This document shows positions 49,593 to 62,226 of a DNA stretch of 64,000 nt, piece by piece. Each line of letters begins with the position of its first letter. Position 1 is the stretch's first letter. Source of the DNA: Glycine soja (taxonomy: Eukaryota; Streptophyta; Magnoliopsida; Fabales; Fabaceae); assembly GCF_004193775.1 (NCBI RefSeq), contig NC_041018.1, forward strand, positions 33,734,913-33,798,912, read 5' to 3'. The notes beneath the pieces are model-generated. The model saw nothing but the letters and a program-made list of their open reading frames with translations, had not been told where the DNA came from and searched no databases. Both the position numbers and the translations under genes were made by a program.

Positions 49593-52171
49593 TTATAGTA
49601 ATCTTCTAGCTTTTTTAGTTGCAAAATCATTTATCAAAGTTTTATAATCAAGCAATTCTAACACTTCACTTTCAATAGATAAAATAGTTAACTCATTCAA
49701 TCTATCTTGTAACATTGTTGATTTTAGATATGATTTAAGCAATTTTAATTTTGAAAAACTTTTTTCAGCAGTAGAAACTGGGATTGTCAATAAAATTATA
49801 TATGCAATGTAAACATTTGGAAAAGAATCTAAAGTTTTAATATAACTCAATACTTCTATTGGTGTGCTAATTTCTTCTCTTAACACTTCTCTTAGTACTT
49901 TTAATTCTGAAAATAAATCAAGACCATCAATATCAGAGTATTCATTAAACCTTAAAAACTTTTCAAGATTAATACAATTTTTTTTCAATTCATCCTCATC
50001 TAAAGCTTTAATTTTTTTGGAATCAAATAAAAAACCAAAAATAGTCTCATATTGTAAAAATTGTTCAAATCGTGTCTCAATAGAATTAATTGATTGATCT
50101 AATATGTATAAAAAATACTCAGTACGAAAAGATTCTTCAGGTGAATGTGTGATCTCATTACTAATATTTTCATCAAAATGAGATTTTCTATGAATTTTAC
50201 GTTTTTCACAAAATTTTGGCTCTATATCCATTTCGATGACCATTTTTTCCGTGGATTCTAAAGCCAATGCAAACCCGTTTTCCCTATAATGTTTTAAATA
50301 AGTGATAAGACCTTTTAAATAATCTATAGCAACATCTATATGCATATCTTTTGATTGTAGAATCTTGCTAACAGAATTGACAGCAAACAAAATATCATAC
50401 CAAATATTCATTCCTAATAAAAATTCAAAATCTTCAAGTTCATGAGTTGCTAAAGACATGGTTTCACTTTTTAATTTAGGATCTTCACATTTTTTTGATA
50501 ATTCAGTCAAAGCATCTCTTACCTTTGGAGCATGAAACTTAATAGCTTTGACACTTTCTATTCTACTTTCCTAACGAGTTTGAGATAATGATTTAACATA
50601 AAATTTAGATATATTATCTTGCAAAATTTTCCACCGTTTGCTATATGAAGCAAACAAAGAATAAATACATTGTAGAACTCCAAAAAAAGAAATAGTTCTA
50701 GGAGACGAACTAGCCATATCACATAAAACTAAGTTCAAGTTACGACACCCACACGATGTATAAAATGCTCTAGGATTTATGTCTAATAATCTTCTTTGCA
50801 CTCCTTGATTTTTACCCTTCATGTTGGAACCATTATCATAACCTTGTCCCCTTATATCATCAATATTAAGGCCATATTTTTTTAAAACATTAACAAGCTC
50901 ATTAAAAAGACATTTTCCTGATGTGTCATCAACTTTTAAAAATTCTAAAAAATACTCATCGATTTTAATTGGATATTTAGAAGTATCAACGCATCTCAAG
51001 ATAAGAGTCATTTGTTCTTGATGACTTACATCAGAAGTACAATCAAGAATAACAGAAAAATATTTTGCATCTTTAACTTTATCTATGATTGACTTTTTAA
51101 ATTGGAAGACTATCATTTTTATAAGCTCGTTTTGTATGGTATTACTCAAGAAATGATTATGAGTTTCATTACTTTTTATGCACCTAACATGTTCTTGCAT
51201 AATTGGATCAAATTCCGCAAGCATCTCAATTAAACTCAAAAAATTACCATTACCTTTTTCATATATCTTTTCATTTGTTCCACGAAAAGCAAGATTATTT
51301 TTAGAAAGATATTTGGCTATAGCTATAATCCCAAGTAGAACCTTTTCCCAATGCTCCTTTTCTTTGTTAATTTGTTCTTGTATATGCTTATCAATTGTTT
51401 GTTTTGTTGTCAATCTGTTTTCCAGTTCAATCCACTTGGTCATATTAATTATATGTTCACGATTTGTTTCATGACTCTTAAGTTTGGAACCAAGATTCTT
51501 CCAATCTTTAGTCCCTTCATTTGCTAGTTGACTAACATTAGTTGAACCAAATAACTTACAGCAAAAACAATACACTTTGTCTAAATCTTTAGAATAAACT
51601 AGTCATCTTCTATCATGTTTTTCTCCATTTGACAGTATTCGTTGATAACATGATGAATAGAAGTATCCATTATTTTCATCTTTTGGATATTGAAAATTGT
51701 CATGTCTAATAGGACCCTTTTCTATCATTAAATTTCTAAATTTTCCATCAATATTTTTCCATAGTCCTGGGTCATAAATATTTGTAGGTACTTCACTAGA
51801 AGTGTTATTATGCTCAACATTCCCTTCTACTCCTATTTCTAAAAATTGTCTTCTAGTTCTTGATTGAAATTATGACTATTTGTATTTTCAATATTATTTA
51901 TAGGTGGTTGTTCTATCACGTTTTCACCATTGTCAGTATCATTTCTAGGTGGTTGTTCTACACCGTTATTAGTATTATCTATAGGTGGTTGTTCTATAAC
52001 ATTTTTCTCGTTGTCAGTATGATTTATTAGTGGTTGTTCTATCACATTTTCACCTATTGAACTTGCTTATGCATCATTTTTATGAATAATAACAAATTTA
52101 TAAAGGGCACCATGTTGAGATTCAATTAGCTTTTCAACTTTTCGTTTTTTCTTCAATTTTTCATAATTCAT
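49593..52171 (-). pseudogene. hAT transposase (zf-MYM/TTF-type, DUF4371), four lesions
   Basis: ATG at 52171-52169 starts a Lys-rich leader, then Asn/Gln/Pro-rich repeats, a TTF-type zinc finger (VYCFCCKLFG), the DUF4371 core (DCTSDVSHQEQMTLILRCVD, GQGYDNGSNMKG, FYTSCGCRNLNLVL) and the C-terminal dimerisation domain (TIPVSTAEKSFSKLKLLKS), ending at 49593. It would be about 850 residues. Lesions: TAA at 52067-52069, a missing T in a T-run near 51843, TGA at 51603-51605 and TAG at 50571-50573; the last two stand where the family has Trp. Between lesions the frames are long and well kept, so the damage is fairly recent. Such genes are often misannotated as zinc finger MYM-type or GTF2-related proteins. 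Confidence 0.9.
51850..52060 (-). repeat. Tandem repeat coding VIEQPPI..TDNG units
   Basis: Four or five units of 42-51 bp in the N-terminal part of the hAT transposase gene encode variants of (E)NVIEQPPIDNTDNG. The repeat lies between the leader and the zinc finger. Confidence 0.8.
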
Positions 52172-53329
52172 ACTTTCTATTTAACATTTTCTTTTGTAAA
52201 TAATCAAAATAAAAAAATTAACTAAATATTAAAGAAATCTAAATAAACTAAACCCTAAAATAAACTCTAAAATAAATATAGAAAATGATGATCGATGAAC
52301 AGAACGATAGAACCTGGAATTGGAAATAGACAAAGATTTTGTTGTTTAGAGGTTGTGTCAAGCGCAAGGGTGCTACGTGATACGTGTTGTATTGTTGCGT
52401 ACCCAGAATCATGCCCGTGAAATGAATCGTTTCACCAATCCACCGGAATGGAGATGAAAGGCTCCGTATGTGGGATGCCGGGATGTATGCGGTTTATAGG
52501 CGTTTAGAATCCAGACGATGTCAAATCCAGAGAGCTTGAGCCGCAGAGACAAAGTTTGATCAATAGACAATAGATTTCATTCAAGGGAAGGAGAAGAATA
52601 GATTTTTTTTTTATGAACAAAAGATGAGGAGATGAAAAAATATGAAAAATGGAGTCCGGAAAGTGAGATACGTTAGTTAGGGAATTTGGACGGGTTAAGA
52701 GAAAGTTAATAGAGATTTACTTTTTTGGGATAAATAAAATACTTTAAATGACATTAATTGTGATATTGATTAATTTTTAAAAAGATGATATTAATTAACT
52801 AATTTTTAGGGGAGAGAGAGATTCTAAATTATTTTATTTTGACCCGTTAAAATTTGTTAATAGTTAGTAAAAAAAAATTAGGGACCTAAATTTTTTTTTT
52901 TTGAGCCTTAGGCTGATGCTTAATTTATGTTGCACGCCCTGGTCACCATCCACTTATTCATTTTATCTTCATTTTTGTTGCATGAGATTAAGAATACCTA
53001 GCTTATAGAATAAAATTGTTGATTGTGTGAATCATTTGATGTAAAATTGATATAATTTAATAAGTGATGTCAAATTCAAACAGCCAACATAAAACTATCC
53101 GATTTTTCATGTAAATTTTAAAGCTACTACATATCATCACTTTTACATCCGGAATGTCATTTGTTGTTAAAAAGAACTCATCCAAATACGTTAAATATTT
53201 AAACAAAAAAATTTATCACCTACACTAAAAAAATCTATCAAATCACCTACAGTAATCTCACATGAGACAAGCAGGGTTTCTTTGAATAAAAAATACTTTT
53301 CTTTTATAAAAAAGAGACTTCAATATCCT

Positions 53330-53740
53330 AAATTATAAATTTAATCTTTCTATTTATCTCAGAATTTGATTTTGATCCTCTTATAATTTAATTCATGAAT
53401 TAAGTTTTTTAATTTTTTTAATCTCGTTATTTCAGTTTCTAACCCTAAAATTAATCAGTTAATTATTTATCTTGATCGTCACGTGTTACACTTTTATTGA
53501 AAATTGACCGTTACGTGTCACTATTTTATTAAAGGTTCACATTGATTAGATACACGAAATTAATATCCAATAAACAAATGACATATAATGGTTAACATCT
53601 AATAAAAACATGATATATGACTATGACAAATTAACGTCAACGTCGAATCTCAAAAATTAAGATTAAAATAATGAGATCGTAAAACTTCAATATAGAATTT
53701 ATGAAAATGTTGAAAATTAATTTCATCGTAAAACGATCAT
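53330..53740. mobile_element. Possible inverted-repeat MITE
   Basis: Left text (TTCATGAATTAAG..TTTTTAATCTCGTTATTTCAG) resembles the reverse complement of right text (TTCATAAATTC..TTTTACGATCTCATTATTTTAATC), with GTCACGTG-like sequence in the middle. Borders and duplication are not clear. Confidence 0.4.
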
Positions 53741-54349
53741 TCCTTGTGAAATCATAACGTTTTGATGAACTGAAACAGATCGAGCTACACAATTATATTC
53801 AAGGGGTTATGACTATGACCATCTCTAGTTTTTCTAAGTATTTTCTATTTTGCCGAAAAAAAGTACTATTTTCTATCTTAAATATTTTTTTTCATAAAAG
53901 AATATATTAATATTTTGACGGTATTGTATGTTGTGGTCATTTTCAATCAAATCAATCTAAATCTAGTTCTGGTAGAAATTAAGAAAGTGACGCAAAGGGA
54001 ATCGCGTGGGGGAGTTTGGAAGAAGGTGACATCACTGAAGCATGCAAACTGCAAAGAGTTATAAAATGAATCTATCCAGCAAGAAGAGTAGGCATAAGGC
54101 AATAATAATAAAGGCATAGGCATTAGGCACACGGTGAATATAGAAGGGTGAGAAACAGTTTATATTTTTGTTTATCAGTAGTGAGAATCAGTTTATTGTT
54201 TTATAAAATTATATTTAATTAAACGTAAATTTCACTCGATTAAAATTTAATATTGTACGTGATAGCACCTACATTGTTATGAAAGTATATGTAAATCTTA
54301 TTCGCCCCCCAAAAAAATTACGTGTAAATCTACCCATTTTTAAAAAAAA

Positions 54350-54367
54350 TACTTATAATATATATAC

Positions 54368-54401
<34 letters not shown>

Positions 54402-54402
54402 C
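54350..54402. repeat. (TA)n/(CATA)n microsatellite
   Basis: Alternating TA with a few CA interruptions over about 50 bp. Confidence 0.85.
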
Positions 54403-54518
54403 ATTATTTTTATATTTCATACCCCTTAATTTTATATCTTTGAATTCATCATCTTCATTTTCTCACTCATCTTTATATGCATGTGCATATTATAATAATA
54501 TGCATATTATTATTGTTA

Positions 54519-54977
54519 GGTAAAATTATGAATTTGGTTTTTCAATTTTGGATTTAGTTCTTCGGTAATTTAATTTACAAATTTGGTCCTCCTATTTTAT
54601 AAAATTGTACAATATTAGTCCCCCAGATTATAATTGGATATTGACTGTTAACAAGTGATGTTTATGACCACGGTCACATGACAAGTTCTTGTTGGATGAT
54701 GTTTGTCACGTGTCATGTTCTGATGTGATGATGTCAACTCCATAAAAGATGAAATAAATTATTGTTTTCATTGACCAATCAGAACATGACACGTGACAGT
54801 CATCATCTAATATGTGGCAGTCAACATCACTTGTTAACGGTTAACGTTCAATTGTGGCCTACGAGACTAATATTGCACGATTTTTTATAAAATAGGAGAA
54901 CTAAATTTGTAAATTAAATTATTAGAGACCAAATCTGAAACAGGAGATAAAGTGAGACATCAAAAATGTAATTTTGG

Positions 54978-54978
<1 letters not shown>
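54519..54978. mobile_element. Fold-back MITE of about 460 bp
   Basis: Nearly the whole element is an inverted repeat: TAATTTAATTTACAAATTTGG, CTCCTATTTTATAAAA, AATATTAGTC, GTTAACAAGTGATGTT and GTCACGTGTCATGTTCTGAT all occur on the left and inverted on the right, with a short A/T spacer near 54745-54770. The flanks TTATTGTTA and TTATTATTA agree at 8 of 9 bases, but the right one merges with a microsatellite. An RNA from here would form a hairpin of about 200 bp. Confidence 0.85.

Positions 54979-55048
<70 letters not shown>
54979..55048. repeat. (TTA)n microsatellite, about 23 units
   Basis: An uninterrupted TTA run starts exactly at the right edge of the fold-back element. Confidence 0.95.
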
Positions 55049-55049
<1 letters not shown>

Positions 55050-55389
55050 CTGAACCAATTCGGGAACTTGAATCTGCCACGGTGTAACGGGGTTAGCTTG
55101 ATTCAATTTATTTAATTAAAATATCATAATATCTAAAATATATTTTTCATTATTAACACATTAAGAAAATATATATATTTTTTTTAAAATAACAATTGAA
55201 ATGATATAAATATAATATTAGTGCATGTGTTAAAAAAAACTTAAATTTTAAAACAGAATTTCCTCAAATTTATTTTTGAAGTGAAAAATTAGTGGAGTAA
55301 ACCTTAAATCCATTTATTTTAGAATTACGCAAACTAATTTTAAACCGTAATAAAGAATGTTTGAAGTGGGGATTTAAATTAAGTTAAAT

Positions 55390-55680
55390 TATTTTTTTTT
55401 ATAGATGACCAATTTATTCTTGAAAGTGTGATTTGTTGTTAATTTAATTCTTGAAAATAATAAAATTAAAAAAAGTTTCTGAAAGTTTTTATACCGTCAC
55501 TTAAGTGTCTAAATTGTTCTATATTTTAGTTCCTGAAAATATATTAATAATTTTATTTAAATAACGCAAGTTTTTTTAACTTTTTATTGAAATGAATTAC
55601 AAATATTTTTTTAAAAATTTAATTATTTTTAAGAATCAAATTAACAGCACATTATCATAAAACAGGTGAATCAACTAATA
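55390..55680. mobile_element. Possible fold-back MITE
   Basis: Left TTGTTGTTAATTTAATTCTTG matches the reverse complement of right (TGCTGTTAATTTGATTCTTAA), and both run into AATAAT.AAATT. No duplication was seen. Confidence 0.4.
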
Positions 55681-57986
55681 TAAAATTGTGATATAAAAAT
55701 TAACAGCAATATTATACTTTTAAGATAAAATCAGACTTTTATCCTATATTTTTTTTATTAAAAAGCGTGAGAATTATATATTTTTATATAAAAAATAGAA
55801 ATTTATTTGCGACTTTATTAGGAAATGATTCTAGGGTTATATAAAGGAAAACTGGAAATTGCAATATTTGAATTCTGCCCCAAAGTCCTCTCTGGAATGG
55901 GTCAGTGGCGAGTCAGTGGTAGTATCAGCAGGACAGGGAGAGTGTGTGAGTATATGTGTGTGCATGACGTAATTAGTATAATACTGGAAAGCGTGCTTGG
56001 AAGCGTGTGATGTGGTTCTGGAATTCAATGCCTCTCATATCATAAAATATTGCAAATAATTAAAAAAGAAACTCAATTTTACATAATAAGTTTGGACTTT
56101 TCTCCACTTGTTCTTAAAGAAACTTCACCGTCATACATAGTCCATGAGATGAGGACCCCTCCCCCTGTTGCTGTAATAAAATGGTAATATGTGTACACAT
56201 CCAAATGTGGCGGCAGAGAACCTTTTTTATTAAATGAAATTATTTATTTAATACTATATAAACAAACCCCATCAAATATATAACTCTCGTTTTTCATTTC
56301 ACGCATCATATTTTTTTTCTTATTACTAAAATTTAAATGAGTTAGATCTTAGGGTTTACTGACATCAAAACATATTTTATGGCTCATTGAATATTTATAA
56401 AAATATTTATAAATTACTTATATTTTTCTGAAATATGAGTTTGATTTTTAATAACTGAAACAAGTGTTGTTAGCTATGAATCACATTTTTAAATTAGTAA
56501 GAAATTAATTTTGAATAAAAATATTAATTAAAAAGGAAAATTATGTTTGGACACCCAAAGGATAAGCAGCTGGAGAGAAATAATAAAAAGAGATGACAGA
56601 TATTAGATAAAAGATGAATAAAATCGATGATATAATATAATAAGTAAAGAGAAATATATATATATAAAAAAAAGAGATAATGATGAGATATTTGAAAATT
56701 TGAGGTGTCTAAATATAATGTGTGATGATGGTGTAATAGTAGAGCTGTCAATCGGAGAGGTTCGTACAAAGGTCAATGTGGAGGAAAAGAGGGGTCAGAG
56801 GCCCATCATTGTCTCAATTATCAGCGTGAGTGAGAGAGAAAGAGAGAGTACATGAGTACCTGTACATGAACATACATATATACTACTATACATATTATGG
56901 TCGTTGTGGGAACGCGTCATTCCTTAGGCTAACATACAAAAAATAAATAAAACCTGCTCCATTTTCTGCCTCTGATACTATTAGTATTCGATAATACTAT
57001 TGGCTGCAAATACTCTTCTTTGTATGCTATGTGAAACGAAGTTGTGTACTAGATCAAAAGATTTCCCTGTTCAAAATCGTAATTTCCACGTGTATACCTG
57101 TTTGGATTTAGATTTATGATGAGAAATGTTAATTATTTTTCTATGATGAAGACAAAATAATAAATAGTTATTCCTATATATTTTCATGGTATCACTATGA
57201 TTTTATGGGATAGAACTGATTTTGTGATGGTATTCAAATACACTAGTAATAACTTTGTTGGTTTCATTTTTTTTAATAAAAAGTAGAAGTTAAATTATTG
57301 ATCAAACTAATCGTTATATTTGATGATAGTTTAAGTATATTAGTACTTACACAAATTTTAGTTTTTACACTTATTTTTGTTAAAAATTGGTCCTTATTGT
57401 TACTTCTTTATTAGTGACATCAAAGTGATATTGATACATGGCAATGGCGTGGCTAATATGTGATAATGAATATGACTAAAAGTTAATCAAATGGTTCTTA
57501 TAGGTGATATACAAAAAACATAGGTTTTAGTTTTTATACTATCTTTATTAATATTGATGGTCTCTGTCATTAAGTTTTTCCTTAACTCCATTAATTTATG
57601 ACCATTCATGATTATAATCATTAGAACTAGAATCAGGCGGAAAAAAGAATAAAATAACTAAAATTTTATGTTTTAAGCTTAGTAATAAAAAAACATTTAT
57701 TATTAGTTTTTATAAAGCAACTAAAATTATATATGTTGATAAAAATATTACATATATTGATAAAAAAAATTTAATATATAATTTTCATTTAAAATAAAAT
57801 ATTTTTTAAAAAAATTGTATTTAATATTCTCTCGTAATTGGGTCGACCTAAGTGGAGTTATGCACTTTATCTTAATAATGGTTGAAACAATAGTCAATGT
57901 ACATAATATTGACAAGTGTTTGAAGAGGAAGACACAAATGAAGAAAGCCTTCCAACATTGATTGTAACTATTTTATTTTTTTAAAA
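55681..57986. other. Gene-free interval
   Basis: AT-rich, with short GA runs at 56829-56850 and a small (TA)n at 56655-56665. Two 60-codon frames at 55825-56028 on opposite strands are shadows of each other with no known motif. 57320-57600 has text seen in plant MITEs (AAAATTGGTCC), with no matching end. Confidence 0.4.
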
Positions 57987-58245
57987 GGCTTAAATACTTT
58001 TTAGTTATAGTAATTTAGTTTTTTTATTTATTTTTTGTCTTTATAATTTTTTGTTTGTTTTAATTTTTGTAAATTATATTTATTTTATTATTTTTTTCTT
58101 AAAGTAATTTAGATAACACAGGATGAAAAATGTCATCTAAACTACTTTTAACACAAAAAATAAAACAAACTTATAATTTGTAACGATTAAAATATTTTTT
58201 TAAGAATGAAAAAAAAATTATAAAAATAAAAAATATATTTAAGCT
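57987..58245. mobile_element. MULE-type MITE (about 259 bp)
   Basis: The left end GGCTTAAATACTTTTTAGTT and reverse complement of the right end AGCTTAAATATATTTTTTA are inverted repeats; an inner TTAGATGACA/TGTCATCTAA pair adds to the fold. Flanks TTTTTAAAA and TTTTCTAAA match at 7 of 9. The ends resemble those of the larger element at 5556-6739 (GGCTTRAAATGTTTTTG), so the two may be related. Confidence 0.7.
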
Positions 58246-59039
58246 TTTTCTAAATTATTTAAAGTATTATTTAATACCTTTACAGTTTGTCAACGATGGA
58301 TAAGTTTCAACATTTCAATAATTAGTCCATCAACTTTGAAAGTTGAAAACAATTACTCAAGCCTAAATGCCTACTACATCATCCACAATTACTCTATGTT
58401 CTTTTGAAGATCGAAAGTGGTAGAAGATGCAATAAATGTAGGAATTTGCTTGGGGCACCCAGCAAATTTCAAAAATGTCGAAAATATCTTTATGATATTT
58501 TTGGTAATAAATACCAGTATGATTTTTTTTATTTCTGTACCGCCATTTTTGTTCTGAAAAATTTCTTTAAGTAAGTGTTACGTTGCTTTCGTTAATGGCC
58601 GATTGGAAGCATATTTATTCTTCAGTGGCGTACGTTCGATAGTGAGGAGTATATGGTGGATTTTGGTCTGTTTTCGTTGCCATAAAAGAAGAGGTATATG
58701 CAAAGGCATACGGATTGACAATCTGTATAAGTCATACGGATTTTTTTAATTGTTAAATTAGTTATTAATAATTTAGTTTATTAAAGCTTTTACTAATTGT
58801 TGTAATGCATTGCTTAAAAATTGATATAGTAATGATTAAATAAATTTATATTAGAATGATTATGTATTGATTAGATTTATATTTGTGAATTGAATTTGTA
58901 AAATATTTATTGTGTAAATGGCTATATTTGTTTGAATTGAATTTGAATATGTTGTTATTGAATTTGTTAAATGTTTTATTAAGATAGATGAAGAGTAGTG
59001 GATGTATGATATTATGATGTCTGAAAAGTTGAAATGAAT

Positions 59040-61954
59040 GTCGAAAATGATGAATATGGTGGTGTTAAAGTTGATTGCTTTTATGCCTTTAATACTTTTG
59101 AGGTATTTGTTCCATTTGTTGTTGGTGGTACAATAATTAAATTTCATATATGTTTAGTCATGGAAAATTCGAATTGTGTTGTAGTTGTTTGGTAGCCGTG
59201 ATGAAGTTTTACAATGGACCCGATCGTTGGCTCATGACATTGGATTTGTTGCCGTTATAATGAGGTCAGACACCAATACCGGTGTTCGAGGAAGAGCTTC
59301 ATTTTTGTTGATAGCTTGTGAAAGGAGTGGGGAGTACAGGCCAAAGAAACATAATTTGGTAAGAACATGCACTAGCAGTAGAAAATGTGGATGCATGTTT
59401 AAGTTGCGTGCGAAGCCAGATTCAGGAGGAGAGGGCTGGATGGTGAAGTTAATTTTTGAGATTCACAATCATGAAATGACAAAGTCATTTGTTGGGCATC
59501 CATATGCAGGTCAACTTACAAAGGATGAGAAAAATATTGTCACTGATATGATGAAGTCTATGGTACAGCCAAGAAATATTTTGTTGACATTGAAGGAGCA
59601 CAATGACAACAATTATACAACTATCAAACAAATTTATAATGCGAGACATGCTTACCGTTCTTCCATAAGAGGCAGTAACACCGAAATGCAACAGTTGATG
59701 ATGCTGCTTGATCGAGATCAGTATGTTCACTAGCATAGGGTGAAGGATGATAATGTTGTACGTGACTTGTTTTGGAGTCATCCTGATGCAGTAAAGTTAA
59801 CCAATTCTTGTAATTTGGTTTTCTTGATCGACAGTACCTACAAAACAAATAGTTACAAATTGTCATTGCTTGATATTGTTGGTGTTACACCAACAGGAAT
59901 GACATTCTCCGTTGGCTTTGCTTACTTGGAAGGTGAACGGATTATTAATGTTGATTGGGCTCTAGAGCGATTTCGGGATCTTTTCATGAGAGATGATGCA
60001 CTCCTCGAGGTTAATGTCACTGACAGGGATTTGTCTTTGATAAATGCTGTTAAAACTGTATTCCTGGATTGTACGAACTTGCTCTGTCGGTTCCACATTG
60101 ACAAAAATGTGAAGGCAAAGTGCAAAACCCTAGTTGCTCAAAAGAATGTATGGGATTATGTGATGGAGGCTTGGGGGACTTTGGTTGACTGTCCCAATGA
60201 GAGTTCTTTTGATGAGTACCTTAAAAACTTTGAAATGGCTTGCTCTCCGTGGCCTATGTTTGTGGACTATGTCCGTCAAACATGGATGGTTCCACACAAA
60301 GAAAGATTTGTGAAAGCATGGGCAAACAAAGTGATGCATCTCGAAAACACAAGGACTAATAGGTACGAATATTGATTTTTGTTTGTTTTCATTTTTTGAA
60401 CTGTTGATTTAAATGACAATGATGCTATTGTTTACATGTTTTTATATATTTCATCTGTAGGGTTGAGAATGCTCATTGGTTACTAAAGAGACTCCTACAA
60501 AATGTTGTTAGTGACATATGCAGTGTTTGGGAGACAATGAATAATATGATGACACTTCAACACACGCATATTAAAGCATCTTTTGAGACAAGCACGCACG
60601 TGGTTTGGCATGTGTTTAAAGTAACCTTGTACAAAAAAAATACTTGGCATGGTATCAAGGTACGCTCTAAATGAAATTGCTGCTGAGTATGAGCGTGTAG
60701 CTTATGCAGGCAAAACCCCTTCACAATGTGGATGTGTCATGAGGAGTACCCACGGTCTTCCATGTGCATGTGAGTTGTTTAAATACGTTGGTAGCTTCAT
60801 ACCACTGGAAAGAGTTCACATTTTTTGGCGTAGTTTTTCATATCAAGGGTTAAGTGAGACACAGGTGACCATTACTGAGGAGATGGAAACCATATCGAAA
60901 CGCTTTGAGCAGCTCGATGTTTATGGTAAAATACATTTGAAGTCAAAGCTGCGAGACATTGCTTACCCTGATATGAACTCCACGTGTCCACCTCCAAAAA
61001 AGGTGAAGACCAAGGGTGCTCCAAAAAAATCGCTTGCCAGACATCAAAAGTCCACAAAACGTGATCCGTCTTATTGAGAGTATGTTGATGCGTTAAAATC
61101 TGTGCAAATAGTAATTCCTCAGTGAAACGTAGTGCATCGACATCTCAGGAACCAACACAGAGACGAAATGTTCCAATGTTGAATCAATTTCATCCTTGCA
61201 TGCATGACTCTATTGAAAAGATTATTGATGTCAACGCAAATGGTAATTGTGGTTATCGTGCAATAGTTGCGTTAATAGGTATGGGTGAGGAATCGTGGTC
61301 ATTGGTTAGGAACCATCTGCATAAAGAACTAAGTAGCTAGGCCGACGAGTATATCAACCTGGTTGGTGGCATAGAGAGATTTGAGGAACTAAGGCGTTCT
61401 TTAGTTGTTGAGGAGTTATCTACGGTGTGTAATTTTATTATTATGTCATCTCTTTATTAAAACAACATTTTAAAAGTAACAACTATTTGTTATCTGTTAC
61501 ATTTAGGTTACCATGGAGAAGTGGATGAATATTACGGATATGGGATACGTCATTGTTTTAAGATATAACGTGATTGTTGTTTCTCTTTCACGTCAACAAA
61601 GCATGACATTTTTTCCTCTTAGAAGTCAGCCGCCGCCAGATTCTTCTGTGCATTGTGTAATATGCATTGGTCACGTGTATGAAAATCATTTTGTACAGGT
61701 AATTGCATAATTACTTGAATTTAGTTAAGTTGCTAAAAAATTAGTTGCGTAGCTGACTTTCATTTACCACTGTCGTTATGTAACAGGTGATGTTATGAGA
61801 CCACTGTCCTTTACCACCACCAGTGGCGTTGTTGTGGAGTAGACATTGTCATTCTCAGGCAAAGCAGTGGCCCACTCCGTACATAGATAGAATGTAGCGT
61901 TACACAAGTTTGTTTAGGCTTAATAGCGAATTTGTTGATTTAAGTGAACCATGA
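59040..61954 (+). pseudogene. FAR1-like MULE transposase fused to an OTU cysteine protease, broken
   Basis: Exon-like blocks: about 59040-59102 (NVENDEYGGVKV), 59185-60362, 60471-61424, 61507-61698, 61787-61954, all with GT-AG borders. Domains in order: FAR1/WRKY-GCM1 DNA-binding zinc finger (CERSGEY, SSRKCGCMFKL, IHNHE), DDE MULE transposase (FLIDSTYKTN, VTDRDLSLINAV, LLCRFHIDKNV), SWIM finger (CGCVMRSTHGLPCAC), and OTU (NGNCGYRAIVALIGMG, DMGYVIVLRYNV, HFVQV). The OTU Cys and His are kept. Lesions: stops at 59731, 61075, 61338, 61796 and 61895 (first base), and frameshifts near the A-run 60633-60642 and near 61107. Three stops replace Trp and one replaces Arg. Start codon not found. This type of protein is often labelled protein FAR1-RELATED or OTU-containing in plants. 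Confidence 0.88.
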
Positions 61955-62035
61955 ACATTAAATTTTGTTACTAGTGAGGATTGTGTAATTTTGTTATTGT
62001 TGTTTACATTACGAATTTTGATTTCATTTGCAAAC

Positions 62036-62187
62036 ATCACATTAACTTGCGCATCGTGGACACGAATTCAAATATTACATAAAGTTGAACATAGTGGACA
62101 TGAATTCAAACATTACATAAATTTCAACATAGTGGGCACGAAGTGAAACATTACATTAACTTGAACATAATGGAAACAAATAAGATT
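62036..62187. repeat. 38-bp tandem repeat between the convergent genes
   Basis: Four units of about 38 bp at 62036, 62074, 62112 and 62150 share ATTACATAA.TT..ACATAGTGG and CACGAATTCAAAC. They lie just past the 3' end of the transposase-OTU gene and before the stop of the minus-strand gene at 62227. Confidence 0.85.
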
Positions 62188-62226
62188 TGCATTAAAAACT
62201 ACATTTAAGTAATACTAATTTTGTAT

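Larger units (their letters stand above)
49487..52941 (-). mobile_element. Structurally complete hAT transposon (3,455 bp)
   Basis: The ends CAAGGTCGTG and (reverse complement of the right end) CAGGGCGTGC form short inverted repeats that continue loosely into CCTAAGGC. A perfect 8-bp duplication GTCACCAT lies at 49479-49486 and 52942-52949, the hAT hallmark. It holds a single transposase gene on minus with about 0.1 kb and 0.8 kb of non-coding flank. Ends and duplication are intact, so it could still be mobilised by a related transposase supplied from elsewhere. Confidence 0.92.

Noticed and set aside
58860..59147. 95-codon minus frame upstream of the transposase
   Set aside because: Ile/Asn/Thr-rich translation of AT-rich DNA, overlapping the transposase N-terminal exon.
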